Shown piece by piece: positions 42,504 through 52,221 of a DNA stretch of 64,000 bases (position 1 is the stretch's first letter; every line of letters begins with the position of its first letter). Origin of the DNA: Parathielavia appendiculata (lineage: Eukaryota > Ascomycota > Sordariomycetes > Sordariales > Chaetomiaceae); assembly GCF_033297405.1 (NCBI RefSeq), contig NW_026944221.1, positions 2,645,327-2,709,326 of the forward strand. The letters run 5' to 3'. A program made the translations under genes and the position numbers. A model generated the notes under the pieces. The model did no database searches, was not told the DNA's origin, and saw only the letters and a program-made list of their open reading frames with translations.

Positions 42504-44666
42504 ATGATTAGCTGGGCGCTGAAGCGCAATTCGGACAGCGCGCGCGACGCGCCGGTATCTGGTACGCATAACACACTCCTTGTTCCAAGAAGCGCAGCGG
42601 AACCCGGGACTCACAAATATCCAGACGATACCACACAACTTGACGTGCCCGATACTCCTGCGCCCGTGTTTGCCGTGCGCGCCCTGAAGACCGCCTTGTT
42701 TGGCACCCCAGCGCCCAGAGATCGCCGGGCGGCGAAGACGACCAAGGATCAAACCAGCCAGCAGAATTCCAACCCAGCATTTTCAATAGACAAATCGCCA
42801 GCGAAGCCTCCCGGGATTCTCCTTACGCCAGGAACAGGTACAACGCGTCGAAAACGCGTCTCGTTCGGCCATGATGTCAAGCAAGGCTCGGGAGGGACCG
42901 CAAGAACCAGCACCAGCGGGTTGCCGGAAGAGTGTCCTGGCAAGTTTCCCAGTTCATGGGTTGATCGGAATGGCGAGAGCGCGCAATCACGACCAAAGAC
43001 GAAACTGCAGCAGGCCATGGAGAGCTCCCGCAAGGGCATCAGTGCGCTCGAGACCGACGAGAAGGACTTTGCTTATACTTCAAAGGAGCCAGAGGATGCA
43101 TGGGAGGAAGTGGATGACGACGAGTCAGATTTCGAACCCGACATCACCACGGATCTGAATGAACCGCACTCGCGTTCTGGGAAATACTGGAAGTCCCACT
43201 TCGAGACCTATCACACCGATGCAAAGGCTGAGATGGAGAAGCTTGTCAAGTACAAGCATCTCGCCAAGTCTTATGCAAAAATGAAGGATGCCGAGGCCCT
43301 TGAACTCCACCAGAAGCTCAAGGAGGAGCAGGAGAAAGTCAAGGCAATGGAGGAAAAGGTTGCCGACATGACCCGGCAAGCATCCTTAGCCGCCAGGAAG
43401 GAGGGTGGCGAAAGCAACCCGGCGTTGGTTGAAGAGCTCGCCAAGCAGACAGCTCTTGCGGTCGAGTACAAGAAGCAGGTGGAGGAGTTAGAGTCCTTGC
43501 TGCCGGGAGATGTCGACGAGGCTGGGAATGAACCCAATCGGCGACGGCGAACAGCATCGCCCCGGACACAACGAACGCTGATGGAAGCTCAGCGTGAATT
43601 GAGGCGGGCGAGGGCGCAGGTCCGCGAGCTTGAGAGACTCGAAGAGGAACGAGATCGACTCAGGTCCGACCTGAAGTTTGCGGAACAACGAGCCAGCAAG
43701 CTCGCTGAGGAGAATCGCAAACTGTCCAGCGAGCTGTCCCTGAGCATCTCAAGGATCGAAGAACTCGAGAAGCGGCTGGAGGACTCTAAAGGATCGTACG
43801 AAAAGTTGAAGGATGACGCCAAGGCCCGGTATCTTGAGGCCCAGCAGGTCTTAAAGAAGAAGAACGAAACAATCTCTGAGCTTCAAGAAGCGGTAGAGTC
43901 GCTCAGGAGCGGTGAAGCACAGCCAAGGCGAACAAGCTGGTCAGTCCGGGCAAAGAGCCTTGGTGAGAAATCTACGGCGCTCAAGCCGCCGGAACCAGTA
44001 GGAGAGGAAGGTGCCGGGCTGCAGAAGGGCATCACTGAGTTGAAACAATGGGTCGGCCAGAGGGGCACGACCGCATCGGCAGCATCCGCCGAGACGAGGC
44101 CAAGAGACAAGCGCAGCCCCGACCTCTCCAAGCGTGCGTCTCACAACGACGCGACTCTTGCGCAAGCCCGGGCTCTTAGGGAGAAGCTCGAAGCCGAGTT
44201 TGGCACGAAAGCGCTGCTTGCTTCTTCCGTCTTTAGCGATCGCGGAAACCTACAGGATAGTCACAATTCCACATCGAGCGGCCGCTCTGCGCACTCGCGG
44301 GAAGACCAGACGAGCCGTACTGACCGGCCGACACGATCCACCTGGACAGCTACGTCAACGGAGAACGCGACTCTCGACGACATCCTCGCCGAAGCTCGCG
44401 ATAAACGTGCCAGCAGGACTCCGCTCGAACAACAGACGAAGAATCCCCCGCCGCCCCGTCCGCTGTCGCGAGAGAGCGATACCTCACCAGACCTTGGCGG
44501 CACAAACGCGCAGAGCAGTGCCATCTGGAGCACGATGAACACATCACGGACGACGCTGCCGGAGCACCGAAAAACAGCTGCACTTGCCCGAATACAGAAG
44601 AGGATCAAGGAGCGGAAGATGTTACAGCAGCAGCTCGGGCGAGATAAGGAGAATGCTCGGCCGTGA
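42504..44666 (+). CDS. Spindle pole body protein, Cut12 family
   Basis: Cut12 anchors spindle pole bodies in the nuclear envelope and helps switch on Polo kinase at mitotic entry. The gene is a single exon of 720 residues with ATG in good context (ACAATGATT). The N-terminal 240 residues carry the conserved Cut12 segments: ISWALKRNSDSARDAPVSGT at the start, FAVRALKTALFGTPAP near 55, PPGILLTPGTGTTRRKRVSF near 105-125, and DITTDLNEPHSRSGKYWKSH near 215. Long coiled coils run from about 235 to 300, 310-340 and 365-470. The C-terminal third is Ser/Thr-rich with a final helix HRKTAALARIQKRIKERKM. KRVSF matches an RVxF docking site for protein phosphatase 1, which S. pombe Cut12 is known to recruit. 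Confidence 0.85.
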   Translation: MISWALKRNSDSARDAPVSGTHNTLLVPRSAAEPGTHKYPDDTTQLDVPDTPAPVFAVRALKTALFGTPAPRDRRAAKTTKDQTSQQNSNPAFSIDKSPAKPPGILLTPGTGTTRRKRVSFGHDVKQGSGGTARTSTSGLPEECPGKFPSSWVDRNGESAQSRPKTKLQQAMESSRKGISALETDEKDFAYTSKEPEDAWEEVDDDESDFEPDITTDLNEPHSRSGKYWKSHFETYHTDAKAEMEKLVKYKHLAKSYAKMKDAEALELHQKLKEEQEKVKAMEEKVADMTRQASLAARKEGGESNPALVEELAKQTALAVEYKKQVEELESLLPGDVDEAGNEPNRRRRTASPRTQRTLMEAQRELRRARAQVRELERLEEERDRLRSDLKFAEQRASKLAEENRKLSSELSLSISRIEELEKRLEDSKGSYEKLKDDAKARYLEAQQVLKKKNETISELQEAVESLRSGEAQPRRTSWSVRAKSLGEKSTALKPPEPVGEEGAGLQKGITELKQWVGQRGTTASAASAETRPRDKRSPDLSKRASHNDATLAQARALREKLEAEFGTKALLASSVFSDRGNLQDSHNSTSSGRSAHSREDQTSRTDRPTRSTWTATSTENATLDDILAEARDKRASRTPLEQQTKNPPPPRPLSRESDTSPDLGGTNAQSSAIWSTMNTSRTTLPEHRKTAALARIQKRIKERKMLQQQLGRDKENARP

Positions 44667-44974
44667 TGGCATGATGGATTGATATGACTGGGTTGGGGGC
44701 GTTTGTTGTCTTGTCATCGGCTGGTTTTGGGAATCTTGGTTCTTTTCACATTACGGGCAGGTTGGGTTCGACATGGTATTGAGATACCATCTGTCTGTCT
44801 CCTTCAAACCGAGCTGGCTTCATGGTTGAAGTCGAGGTGTTGGGAATAGCGTTGTAATTGCGAATGTCATAATCAGGGGTAAGCGTAGATAAGCTTATCA
44901 GCGACGCTGTCGAGCGTCTTTGACCACCACCATTCTCACTTTCAAACAACAAAATGTGACCATGAATCGCCAAG
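44667..44974. other. Intergenic sequence between cut12-like gene and ureF
   Basis: 308 bases in tandem orientation; no gene. It must hold the 3' end of one gene and the start site of the next. Confidence 0.5.
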
Positions 44975-46033
44975 ATGAGTGCCAATCCGCCTGGAAGGGC
45001 CCATTTGGGCGAGATCGAATTAGACATTGAGATCGCCGGCCTTGAGCACCAGCTAGCCCAAGCCAAAGCCAAGCGTCAACAACTCACTTCTCACTCTCAT
45101 CCACCACTGTTAAGTAAGCCCCAAAGGCGAACCACCTGTCCCACTCATCACCTTACTAACCCTCACAAAGAACCTTTTTCGTCGACTCTGACCTCCCCGA
45201 ACCACTTCCTCCTCCTCCTCTCCGACTCCGCTCTCCCTCTCGGAAGCTTCGCCTTCTCCTCGGGACTCGAAAGCTACCTCGCCCACCAGAAATCCGTCTT
45301 TTACCAGCCCGCCTCCTTCGCCGCCTTCTTGCCGCTGTCCATCTCTTCCTATGCCTCCACCACCCTCCCCTTTGTCCTCGCCGCGCACCGCGACCCGTCC
45401 CTGCCGAACCTGGCTGCGCTCGACGACGTCCTGGACGCGAGCATCGTGTGCACGGTCGGGAGGAGGGCGTCGGTCGCGCAGGGGAGGGCGCTGCTTTCGA
45501 TCTGGGAGAGGTCGTTTGCCGAGTGTGTGGCCGCCGGGGGTGGTGGTGGTGGTGGTGGTGATGAGGATGATAGGGGAGGGGCGGAAGCACTGAGGGGGTT
45601 TTCTGTGCTCCTGCGAAAATCCACTGCCACGACGGCTGGCTCATCCTCATCTGCACAGAGAGAACCAGTAGTAGTATACGGGAGAGGAAAAGCAGCAGGA
45701 GGATGCGGGGACGACCCGCCGGCGGTCGCAGCGCACCTGGCGCCGCTATTCGGCGTCATCTGTGCGCTGGTCGGGCTCGGGCTGGAACAGGCTGCATACG
45801 TGTTCATGCTGGGCCACGTCAAGGCGCTCGTGTCCGCGGCCGTGCGGGCGGGCATGTTTGGACCGTACCAGGCGCAAAAGACGCTGGCGAGCGAGACGGT
45901 GCAGGGCCTGATCACGGCCATGATCGAGCGCGAGTGGCATACCAGAGTCGAGGAGGCCGGGCAGAACCTGCCGGTCATGGATCTGTGGGTGGGGAGGCAT
46001 GAGGCTTTGTACTCGAGGATATTCAATAGTTGA
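44975..46033 (+). CDS. ureF: Urease accessory protein UreF
   Basis: UreF binds UreD/UreG and acts as a GTPase regulator during nickel loading of urease, so the fungus can use urea as nitrogen source. Preferred exons are 44975-45113 and 45171-46033 (333 residues). The 57 bases removed are a multiple of three, so an unspliced reading is also open (352 residues). The intron has a GTAAGC donor, a TTACTAAC branch point and AAAG acceptor, and splicing joins the linker directly to the conserved NHFLLLLSDSALPLGSFAFSSGLESY. Later motifs are ASTTLPFVLAA, LFGVICALVGLGLEQAAYVF and GPYQAQKTLAS. A poly-Gly run (GGT repeat, about 45538-45559) sits in a variable loop. The N-terminal coiled segment (EIAGLEHQLAQAKAKR) is a fungal extension. 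Confidence 0.9.
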   Translation: MSANPPGRAHLGEIELDIEIAGLEHQLAQAKAKRQQLTSHSHPPLLSKPQRRTTCPTHHLTNPHKEPFSSTLTSPNHFLLLLSDSALPLGSFAFSSGLESYLAHQKSVFYQPASFAAFLPLSISSYASTTLPFVLAAHRDPSLPNLAALDDVLDASIVCTVGRRASVAQGRALLSIWERSFAECVAAGGGGGGGGDEDDRGGAEALRGFSVLLRKSTATTAGSSSSAQREPVVVYGRGKAAGGCGDDPPAVAAHLAPLFGVICALVGLGLEQAAYVFMLGHVKALVSAAVRAGMFGPYQAQKTLASETVQGLITAMIEREWHTRVEEAGQNLPVMDLWVGRHEALYSRIFNS

Positions 46034-46137
46034 TACAGGGCAAATAGATCCAATACAGAAACGTCATGAAACAGCATCAATGCTGTCTTATTTGGTGGTA
46101 TTATCAACTGGTACGCGGGGTGAATGGTCCGCATTCT

Positions 46138-47462
46138 TTAATCGCTGTCATCGCTGTCGTAGGCAACTAACGGCCCGGATGGAGCAGTGGCCTTCGCTTT
46201 TGTGGCAACAGCCACCTGGGCTGATTGTAAAGCGGCCAAAGTGCTGCCCGAAAGAATTCCCCCCGATTTTGCCTCACCCTGCGCTGGAGGTTGCGCGTGC
46301 TCTGCGAATTGAGCCTCCGCCGCCTGCAGCATGAGCCGCTGCTCATGCTCAAGTTCGTACCCTTCTCGGCCCCTCGGGTTGACAGCATTCGGTCCCCGAG
46401 CGAAGTGCACCTCATCTGGGGCTTCGTACCCTTCCAAGCCATAACTGCTTTCCAATTTCCGACGTTTCCGCGCCTCCGGGTCCTTGCCCTCAATCTCAGC
46501 AATAAATTCCGCCGGCAACGCCTTCCGAATGGCCTCCGCTGCTTGCTCCTCGATACGCCGCGCCTCGCGTTTTTGCGCCATCGGGTTTGGGTCTGCTGTC
46601 GCCCACCGAACGTTCAGGATCTCGTTGTGATCCAGAGACCTGAAGCATGTCAGCGGAGAAGGAACGGAGATACAGCCTTCTCTGATACGTACTGATGAGC
46701 CATGGCCTCCTTTGCAAACTGCGCATTTGCCTCGTTGGTGTAGGTCACGAATGCCACTCCCCTGGTGTTAAGCACGCGGATGCGCTCGATTTGGCCCCAC
46801 TCCGCGAAGTGCCGCGCAACGATCTCTTCGATATCGTCCGTAACATGGATCCGGCCAATGTAGATGGTCCGGTTCTGGCGGGTGAAACTGCCAACGCCCC
46901 CCATGTCGTCACGGTAGTCGCTGAATTTGTCGCGCCCGAAGCAGTCGACATTCGGGTTGAATATGTCGTGAACGCCGGGTAATCGGTGTAGGTAATCGCA
47001 GTCTTGTCCTTTGGGGCTACGTAATCGTCAGCAACCGCTCCATGGTAACACCAACCGAGATGACGGCAAAGCAACGTACCATATTCCCCTTGCGAAGAAC
47101 AGACAGAAATACGACCCCGGCCGCGAATCAGCGCGCGTGTACCCAGAGTCATGGGCAATATTGCACCTCCCTTTGGCGTGGGTCTGCGACAGGTACTTGT
47201 CCTCACGGTCGCCGCCAGACCACTTGTTGTACCAAATGTTGAACACGGTGCCCGTCTGTGGTGGCGGTTCCGACTTGATCAAGGCTGGGTCGATCTGTGG
47301 CCGCGCCGGGCGCTTCTTCCGCCGGATAATCTTCTTCACTTTCTTCTCTGTTGGGGCCGCCACCTCGTTGCTACCTGTCGTGAGGACGGACTCTTGCGCG
47401 CCGACGTGCGCGTCATCGGGAGCTGTGACGTCCGCATCAGGCCTCGTCTCGACTTCTGCCAT
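46138..47462 (-). CDS. cwc2: Pre-mRNA splicing factor Cwc2
   Basis: Cwc2 is part of the Prp19/NTC complex and contacts U6 snRNA and the intron at the spliceosome active site. Exons in coding order are 47462-47080, 47016-46693 and 46639-46138 (402 residues). ATG 47462 (MAEVETRPD) is chosen; the longer frame starts at TTG. The basic segment KKIIRRKKRPARPQ (about 45-58) is followed by the Torus fold NIWYNKWSGGD. Next comes a CCCH zinc finger (CNIAHDSGY...CLFFARGICPKGQDCDYLH, split by intron 1), the link FGRDKFSDYRDDMGGVGSF, and an RRM (TIYIGRIHV near 180, RGVAFVTYTNEANAQFA). Conserved RWATADPNP follows. The splice phases restore the CCCH cysteine exactly. It is divergent from drg2. Confidence 0.95.
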
Positions 47463-47881
47463 GACCAAGTGGGCAGCTCTCGAATTGAGATGGTAGTCGG
47501 TCGGTAAGGTGCGCGCGATGGTCGAAGGTTGCTGAAGTGGGAGACGAGCGCGAAGCTTCCAAGTCCGGAGATTGAAGTTTCTCGGGATGACTTTGGTTGG
47601 GTCAGTTCCGTTGCTTGGCGCACCTCACCCTTGCTAGACCCACAAGCGACCGGCCCACTCGCCGCAGCTTGGCAGGCCTGGAGAAGGCGGCGAGGCGGTT
47701 CTTGCCCCTGACACACCCCGCTTCAGAAATTCTGCCGTCGAAACGTGGGGTTAATTCACTTTGGCTGGCCGGGGATCCGTAAAAGTCAAAGGCATTTTAC
47801 AAGCATCAAAGCTGCCGTGCAATTCGTGTTCATCACTCCAGCAAGGGAAGTGTAAGGCGCTTCTTCCTACACACGGCCAAG
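47463..47881. other. Divergent promoter between cwc2 and drg2
   Basis: About 420 bases separating two divergent start codons; no gene and no distinct motif recognised. Confidence 0.6.
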
Positions 47882-49281
47882 ATGGTGAACATTACAGAGA
47901 AGATCAAGGAGTAAGGGCGCTATTTTTCACCGTCGTCAGGACGTTGAACTCACACAGGACAGGATCGAGGAGGAGATGAGGAAGACCCAGAGTTAGTTGC
48001 GCCACAACACAACTACCTATCCGCCGGAACTTGTTGGCTGACATATGCTGCAGAGAACAAGGCAACGGGTACGCACTTTCTCCACCTTTCAGCTTGGCTT
48101 GTATCATATTACTGATGGTATTTTGCCAGAATATCATCTGGGTCTGTTAAAGGGGTGAGTAAGTGATTGGGCCCAAGAAGAACATTTCAGCTTTCTAACA
48201 GCCTGGCAGAAAACTTGCACGGCTTCGCGCACAATTGCTGGAACCAGGCCCGGGATCAGGTGGCGGCGGTGGTGCTGGCTTTGACGTGAGCAAAAGTGGT
48301 GATGCCCGGATAGCGCTGGTCGGGTTTCCATCAGTGGGCAAGTCGACCTTCCTCTCGAAAGTCACCAAAACCAAGTCCGAAGTTGCATCGTACGCATTCA
48401 CAACGCTCACCGCCATTCCTGGCGTTCTTGAATATGGCGGCGCCGAGATTCAGCTGCTGGATTTGCCGGGTATCATTGAGGGGGCTGCGGAAGGCAAGGG
48501 GAGAGGCCGGCAGGTGATTTCGGCGGCAAAGACGAGCGATCTCATCCTCATGGTTCTCGACGCCACCAAACGAGCCGAGCAGAGGGCACTCTTGGAGGCC
48601 GAATTAGAAGCGGTGGGAATTCGGCTGAACCGGGAGCCACCGTAAGTATGGCACTTGCGACCGCATGGGCTGAGACGTCACTTACAACCCGACAGAAACA
48701 TTTACCTCAAGCCCAAAAAAGCCGGCGGCATGAAGATCACTTTTCAATCGCCACCTAAGGGGCTCGACGAGAAGATGATCATGAACATCCTACGCGACTA
48801 CAAGCTGCTTAACTGCGAGGTCCTCGTCCGCGACGAAAACTGCACCGTAGACGACTTGATCGACGTCATCATGAAGGACCACCGCAAGTACATCAAGTGC
48901 CTGTACGTCTACAACAAGATCGACAGCGTCTCGCTCGACTTCCTTGACAAATTGGCACGAGAGCCCCACACCGTGGTCATGAGCTGCGAGCTGGACCTGG
49001 GTATCCAGGACGTCGTCGACCGGTGCTGGAAGGAGCTCAACCTGATACGGATATACACCAAGCGCAAGGGCGTGGATCCCGACTTTAACGAGGCTCTCAT
49101 TGTGCGGAGCAACAGCACCATTGAAGATGTCTGCGACCGCATCCACAGGACGCTCAAGGAGACCTTCAAGTACGCACTGGTCTGGGGCGCCAGTGCGAGG
49201 CATATACCGCAGAGGGTAGGGCTGGGGCACCCGGTGGCGGACGAGGACGTGGTGTACATAGTCAGCGGGTGGAAGGCATAG
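47882..49281 (+). CDS. rbg2: Developmentally regulated GTP-binding protein DRG2 (yeast Rbg2)
   Basis: A ribosome-associated GTPase of the OBG/HflX branch; yeast Rbg2 pairs with Gir2, which binds Gcn1. Six exons: 47882-47910, 47963-47991, 48054-48068, 48130-48154, 48210-48641 and 48696-49281, giving 371 residues. The first four exons together make only 98 bases, including a 15-base exon; all are needed to build MVNITEKIKEIEEEMRKTQ followed by KNKATEYHLGLLKGKLARLR. G motifs are GFPSVGKST (G1), TTL (G2), DLPGI (G3) and NKID (G4). The NIYLKPKK stretch and KYALVWG at the TGS end mark DRG2 rather than DRG1. The TGS domain ends with EDVVYIVSG. Confidence 0.93.
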
Positions 49282-49667
49282 TCCCAGAGATGGCAGACAG
49301 CATGCAACGAAGTCATCCTCCGTATGGAAGTTCATAACATCGATGCCCATCGGTATTGTGTGTTTTGTCATAACCAGTCTTAAACAGCCTTTCGCCCATT
49401 GATAAAGAAATCCCAAAGAAAAATAAGCAGATCCTGCAACGCCCTCATGTGTAGACCATCCAACCAATCAGCCAACAAGCCCCTCCCTTCGAACCTCAAC
49501 ACAGAGATGTCCCTTTATGCGAAAGCAAAAGAAATAAGGGAAGTGGCCCAGACAGCAGAGACGGCCATGTAGCGGAAAGGGCGCCACAGCCCAGCAAGGT
49601 TCCCGTCGCGTGGAAGCTGAACGGGTTGAACGAATGAAAATGTGTCGGACAAGTCGAATCGAGCAAC
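49282..49667. other. Convergent 3' region between drg2 and spo12
   Basis: 385 bases between two converging stop codons; no gene. Presumed polyadenylation zone for both. Confidence 0.6.
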
Positions 49668-50207
49668 TCAGTTGGCGAAGGGATTGGCGGCAGTGTGCGC
49701 AGCCGCAGCAGCCGGCTTGCTTCCGAACAACGATGTGCCGGTGGCGGCAGTGCCCTCGGCGGCCTCGAGTTTCTTAGCCGACGCCTGTGCGAAGAGCGAC
49801 TTTGGCTTGACTCTGAACAAAGAAAAAAAAAAACGTTAATGTACTGTGGCCTGAAAAAGAGACTAGGGGAACGGGCGTTTGAGCACGTACTTGCCGACTT
49901 GCTTGTTGCGGAAGGCGCTCAGTTTGGCGGTGCAGGGGCTCATGATGTTGTCCGACGGTGAGATGAAGTTTGTTTTCCTGGCGAGATGGAACGGTCAGCG
50001 TCGGAGTCTTTGGGTTTCCCTCTTTCTAAGAGTCGTGAATGGGGGTGTAGGTTGGTTGACGTACCCCCCGTCCTGTTCCATCTTGGACTGGAGGACCTGT
50101 CGGTGGTGCTCCATGCTCATAACGCCTGGCTTGGTGTTTGCGTCGGCCTCGGGTTTCGTCGATATCGAGACGTTGACGTCTCTGGCAGCGAGGACGTTGG
50201 CAGACAT
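49668..50207 (-). CDS. spo12: Spo12-like mitotic exit regulator
   Basis: Spo12 proteins are small nucleolar/nuclear factors of the FEAR network that help release Cdc14 and complete meiosis or mitosis. Exons in coding order are 50207-50065, 49977-49891 and 49812-49668 (124 residues). The Spo12 core is clear: NFISPSDNIMSPCTAKLS, then AFRNKQVGKVKPKSLFAQ, spanning exons 2 and 3. Ser-Pro and the SPC motif are the known phosphorylation and Cdc14-linked sites. The N-terminal 45 residues are family-variable and the C-terminus is Ala-rich. The second exon is only 87 bases. Confidence 0.9.
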
Positions 50208-50694
50208 TTCTGTTATGTAAATGGGTGGCCGTTTGTTGATGGAGAGCCGAGGATGGGTGTGATCGAGGGTAGGCAACTCGAAGTGCAAGGCGACGCAAGC
50301 AAAAGCTGGGTAGGTGAACGGAGAGATGCAGCGGTTCGCGAATCGTTGCGTACAAGAAGAACAAACGGAAAGCCGGTATGCAATACGCAAGTGTCCGAAC
50401 TTAAATGAATCCAGGTGGATTGTCCGTTGCGTGGCTCTGGTCGGGTGCAGAAAAAGAGAACAACACATTTCCGGTTTAGGCACCATCGACCGGGCAACGG
50501 CATAACGTTAAATACAGCGGCCCACAACACAGCTCACCCCAGTCCATAATTTGAGCCCGCAAACATCCCCTGGAATGGGACGTCATGATCCCGACAACAA
50601 CTGGGTAACCAAGTCAACAAAGAAAATGCAATTTGTCAAATCGAGCTGAAACCGGCTTTGTTAAGCATACAAACGTCATGGCCACTCCCCCGAA
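50208..50694. other. Intergenic region upstream of spo12
   Basis: 490 bases between the spo12 start and the stop of the acyl-CoA dehydrogenase gene, both on the minus strand; no further gene seen. Confidence 0.5.
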
Positions 50695-52221
50695 TCAGTT
50701 ATTGGACCGCTTGATGTTGGAACCAAGCTCGGTCCGCTTCGCGCCGTACTGCTTCATCAGCTGCTCCGTCTTCGCCCTCTGCGCGGCAATCTTCTCAGCA
50801 ACGACCTTGCCTTGCCGGTTCTCGTTCCTGCCCATCTGCTGCAGATGCACCTCATCCGGGCCGTCCGCCAACCTCAGCGTCCTGATTTGCGCCCACATAT
50901 TTGCCAGCGGCGTGTCCTGGCTGACACCGGCTCCGCCAAACGATTGGACCGCCCGGTCAATGACGGTCAGCGCGGTCTGCGGGACCAAGACCTTGGCCTG
51001 GGCAATCTCCTTGAGCGCGGCCTTGGGGCCCTGCTCGTCCATCTTGATGGCGGCGTTGAGCACGACGAGCCGCGCAGCGTCGATCTCGAGCCGGGACTTG
51101 GCCACCCACTCGAGGATGACGCCGTGCTCGCGCAGCTGCTTGCCAAAGGTGGTCTTCCTGGGGTCATTGATGCGCATGAGCATCCATTCCAGGGCCCGCT
51201 CGGCGGCGCCAATCGTCCGCATCGCGTGGTGGATGCGCCCGGGGCCAAGACGGCCCTGGATGATCTCGAAGCCGCGGCCCTCGCCAAGCACCATGTTGCT
51301 CGCCGGAACGCGGACATTTTTGAAGGTGATGTGCCCGTGGCCGTGCGGCGCGTCGTCGTATCCGTAGACTGACAGCATGCGGTGAATCGTGATGCCCTCG
51401 GTGTCGGCCGGCACGATGATGACTGACTGCTGCTTATAGGGGTCTTTGTTGCCGGCGTCGGTCTTGCCCATGACGATGTAGACCTTGCAGCGAGGGTCTC
51501 CCGCACCGCTGGACCACCATTTCTGTGCATGATCAGCATGATGGCCGGTAATTTCAGGATCATCCGACATTCATACCTGGCCATTGAGAACGTAGTAGTC
51601 GCCGTCCTGCACGATCTTCATCTCAATGTTGCGAGCATCGGACGAAGCGACTTGGGGCTCCGTCATCAAGAAGGCGGAGCGGATCTCACCCTCCATCAAC
51701 GGCTTGAGCCACTTCGCCTTCTGTGCGTCATTGCCATACTTGGCCAACACCTCCATGTTGCCCGTGTCCGGCGCGGAGCAGTTGACGGCCTCAGAGGCAA
51801 CCCTCGACTTGCCCAGCCACTCGGCCATCAGGCCGTACTCGAGGTTGGTGAAGCCAGGCGACTCCTTGTAGTGGCCCTTGGGCAGGAACATGTTCCACAG
51901 GCCCAGAGACCGGGCTTTCTTCTTCAAGTCCTCGAGGATAGGCGGATGCGACTGCCATCTCTCATCGCCCACTCCAATCTGAACCTCCAATACAGGATCG
52001 GCCCTGACAACATGTCAGATCAGTTGAGATATTGAATGCGGATGCGAGTCTCAGCTTACGGAATGCAGTCTTCCTCGACAAACTTGGCTACAATGTCCAA
52101 TATCTTCTGTGCGCGCTCGCTCACGCGGTCACGCACCTGCAAAGCCGTCTTAGTTAACAAGGGCCAAACTATGAAGTGACACAGTTGGGTTTCCTACAGC
52201 AATGGGAATATGGGCAGACAT
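50695..52221 (-). CDS. Acyl-CoA dehydrogenase family flavoprotein (ACAD10/11-like)
   Basis: Predicted FAD enzyme that makes a trans-2 double bond in acyl-CoA thioesters during fatty-acid or branched-chain breakdown. Exons in coding order are 52221-52198, 52136-52060, 52003-51577 and 51522-50695 (451 residues). The first exon encodes only eight residues (MSAHIPIA). N-terminal helices (RVSERAQKILDIVAKFVEED), FAD/substrate motifs (FLMTEPQVASSDARN near 165, LNGQKWWSSGAGD near 190), GPGRIHHAMRTIG near 285, FGKQLREHG near 315, and SFGGAGVSQDTPLANMW near 395 are intact. The GP-R-H spacing and the C-terminal DGPDEVHLQQMGRNE are typical of fungal ACAD10/11-like proteins. No mitochondrial presequence and no clear SKL-type end, so location is uncertain. 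Confidence 0.9.

Noticed and set aside
42300..42752. 150-codon minus-strand ORF across the gcn2/cut12 promoter
   Set aside because: No motif, overlaps the start of the cut12-like gene, unlikely codon use.
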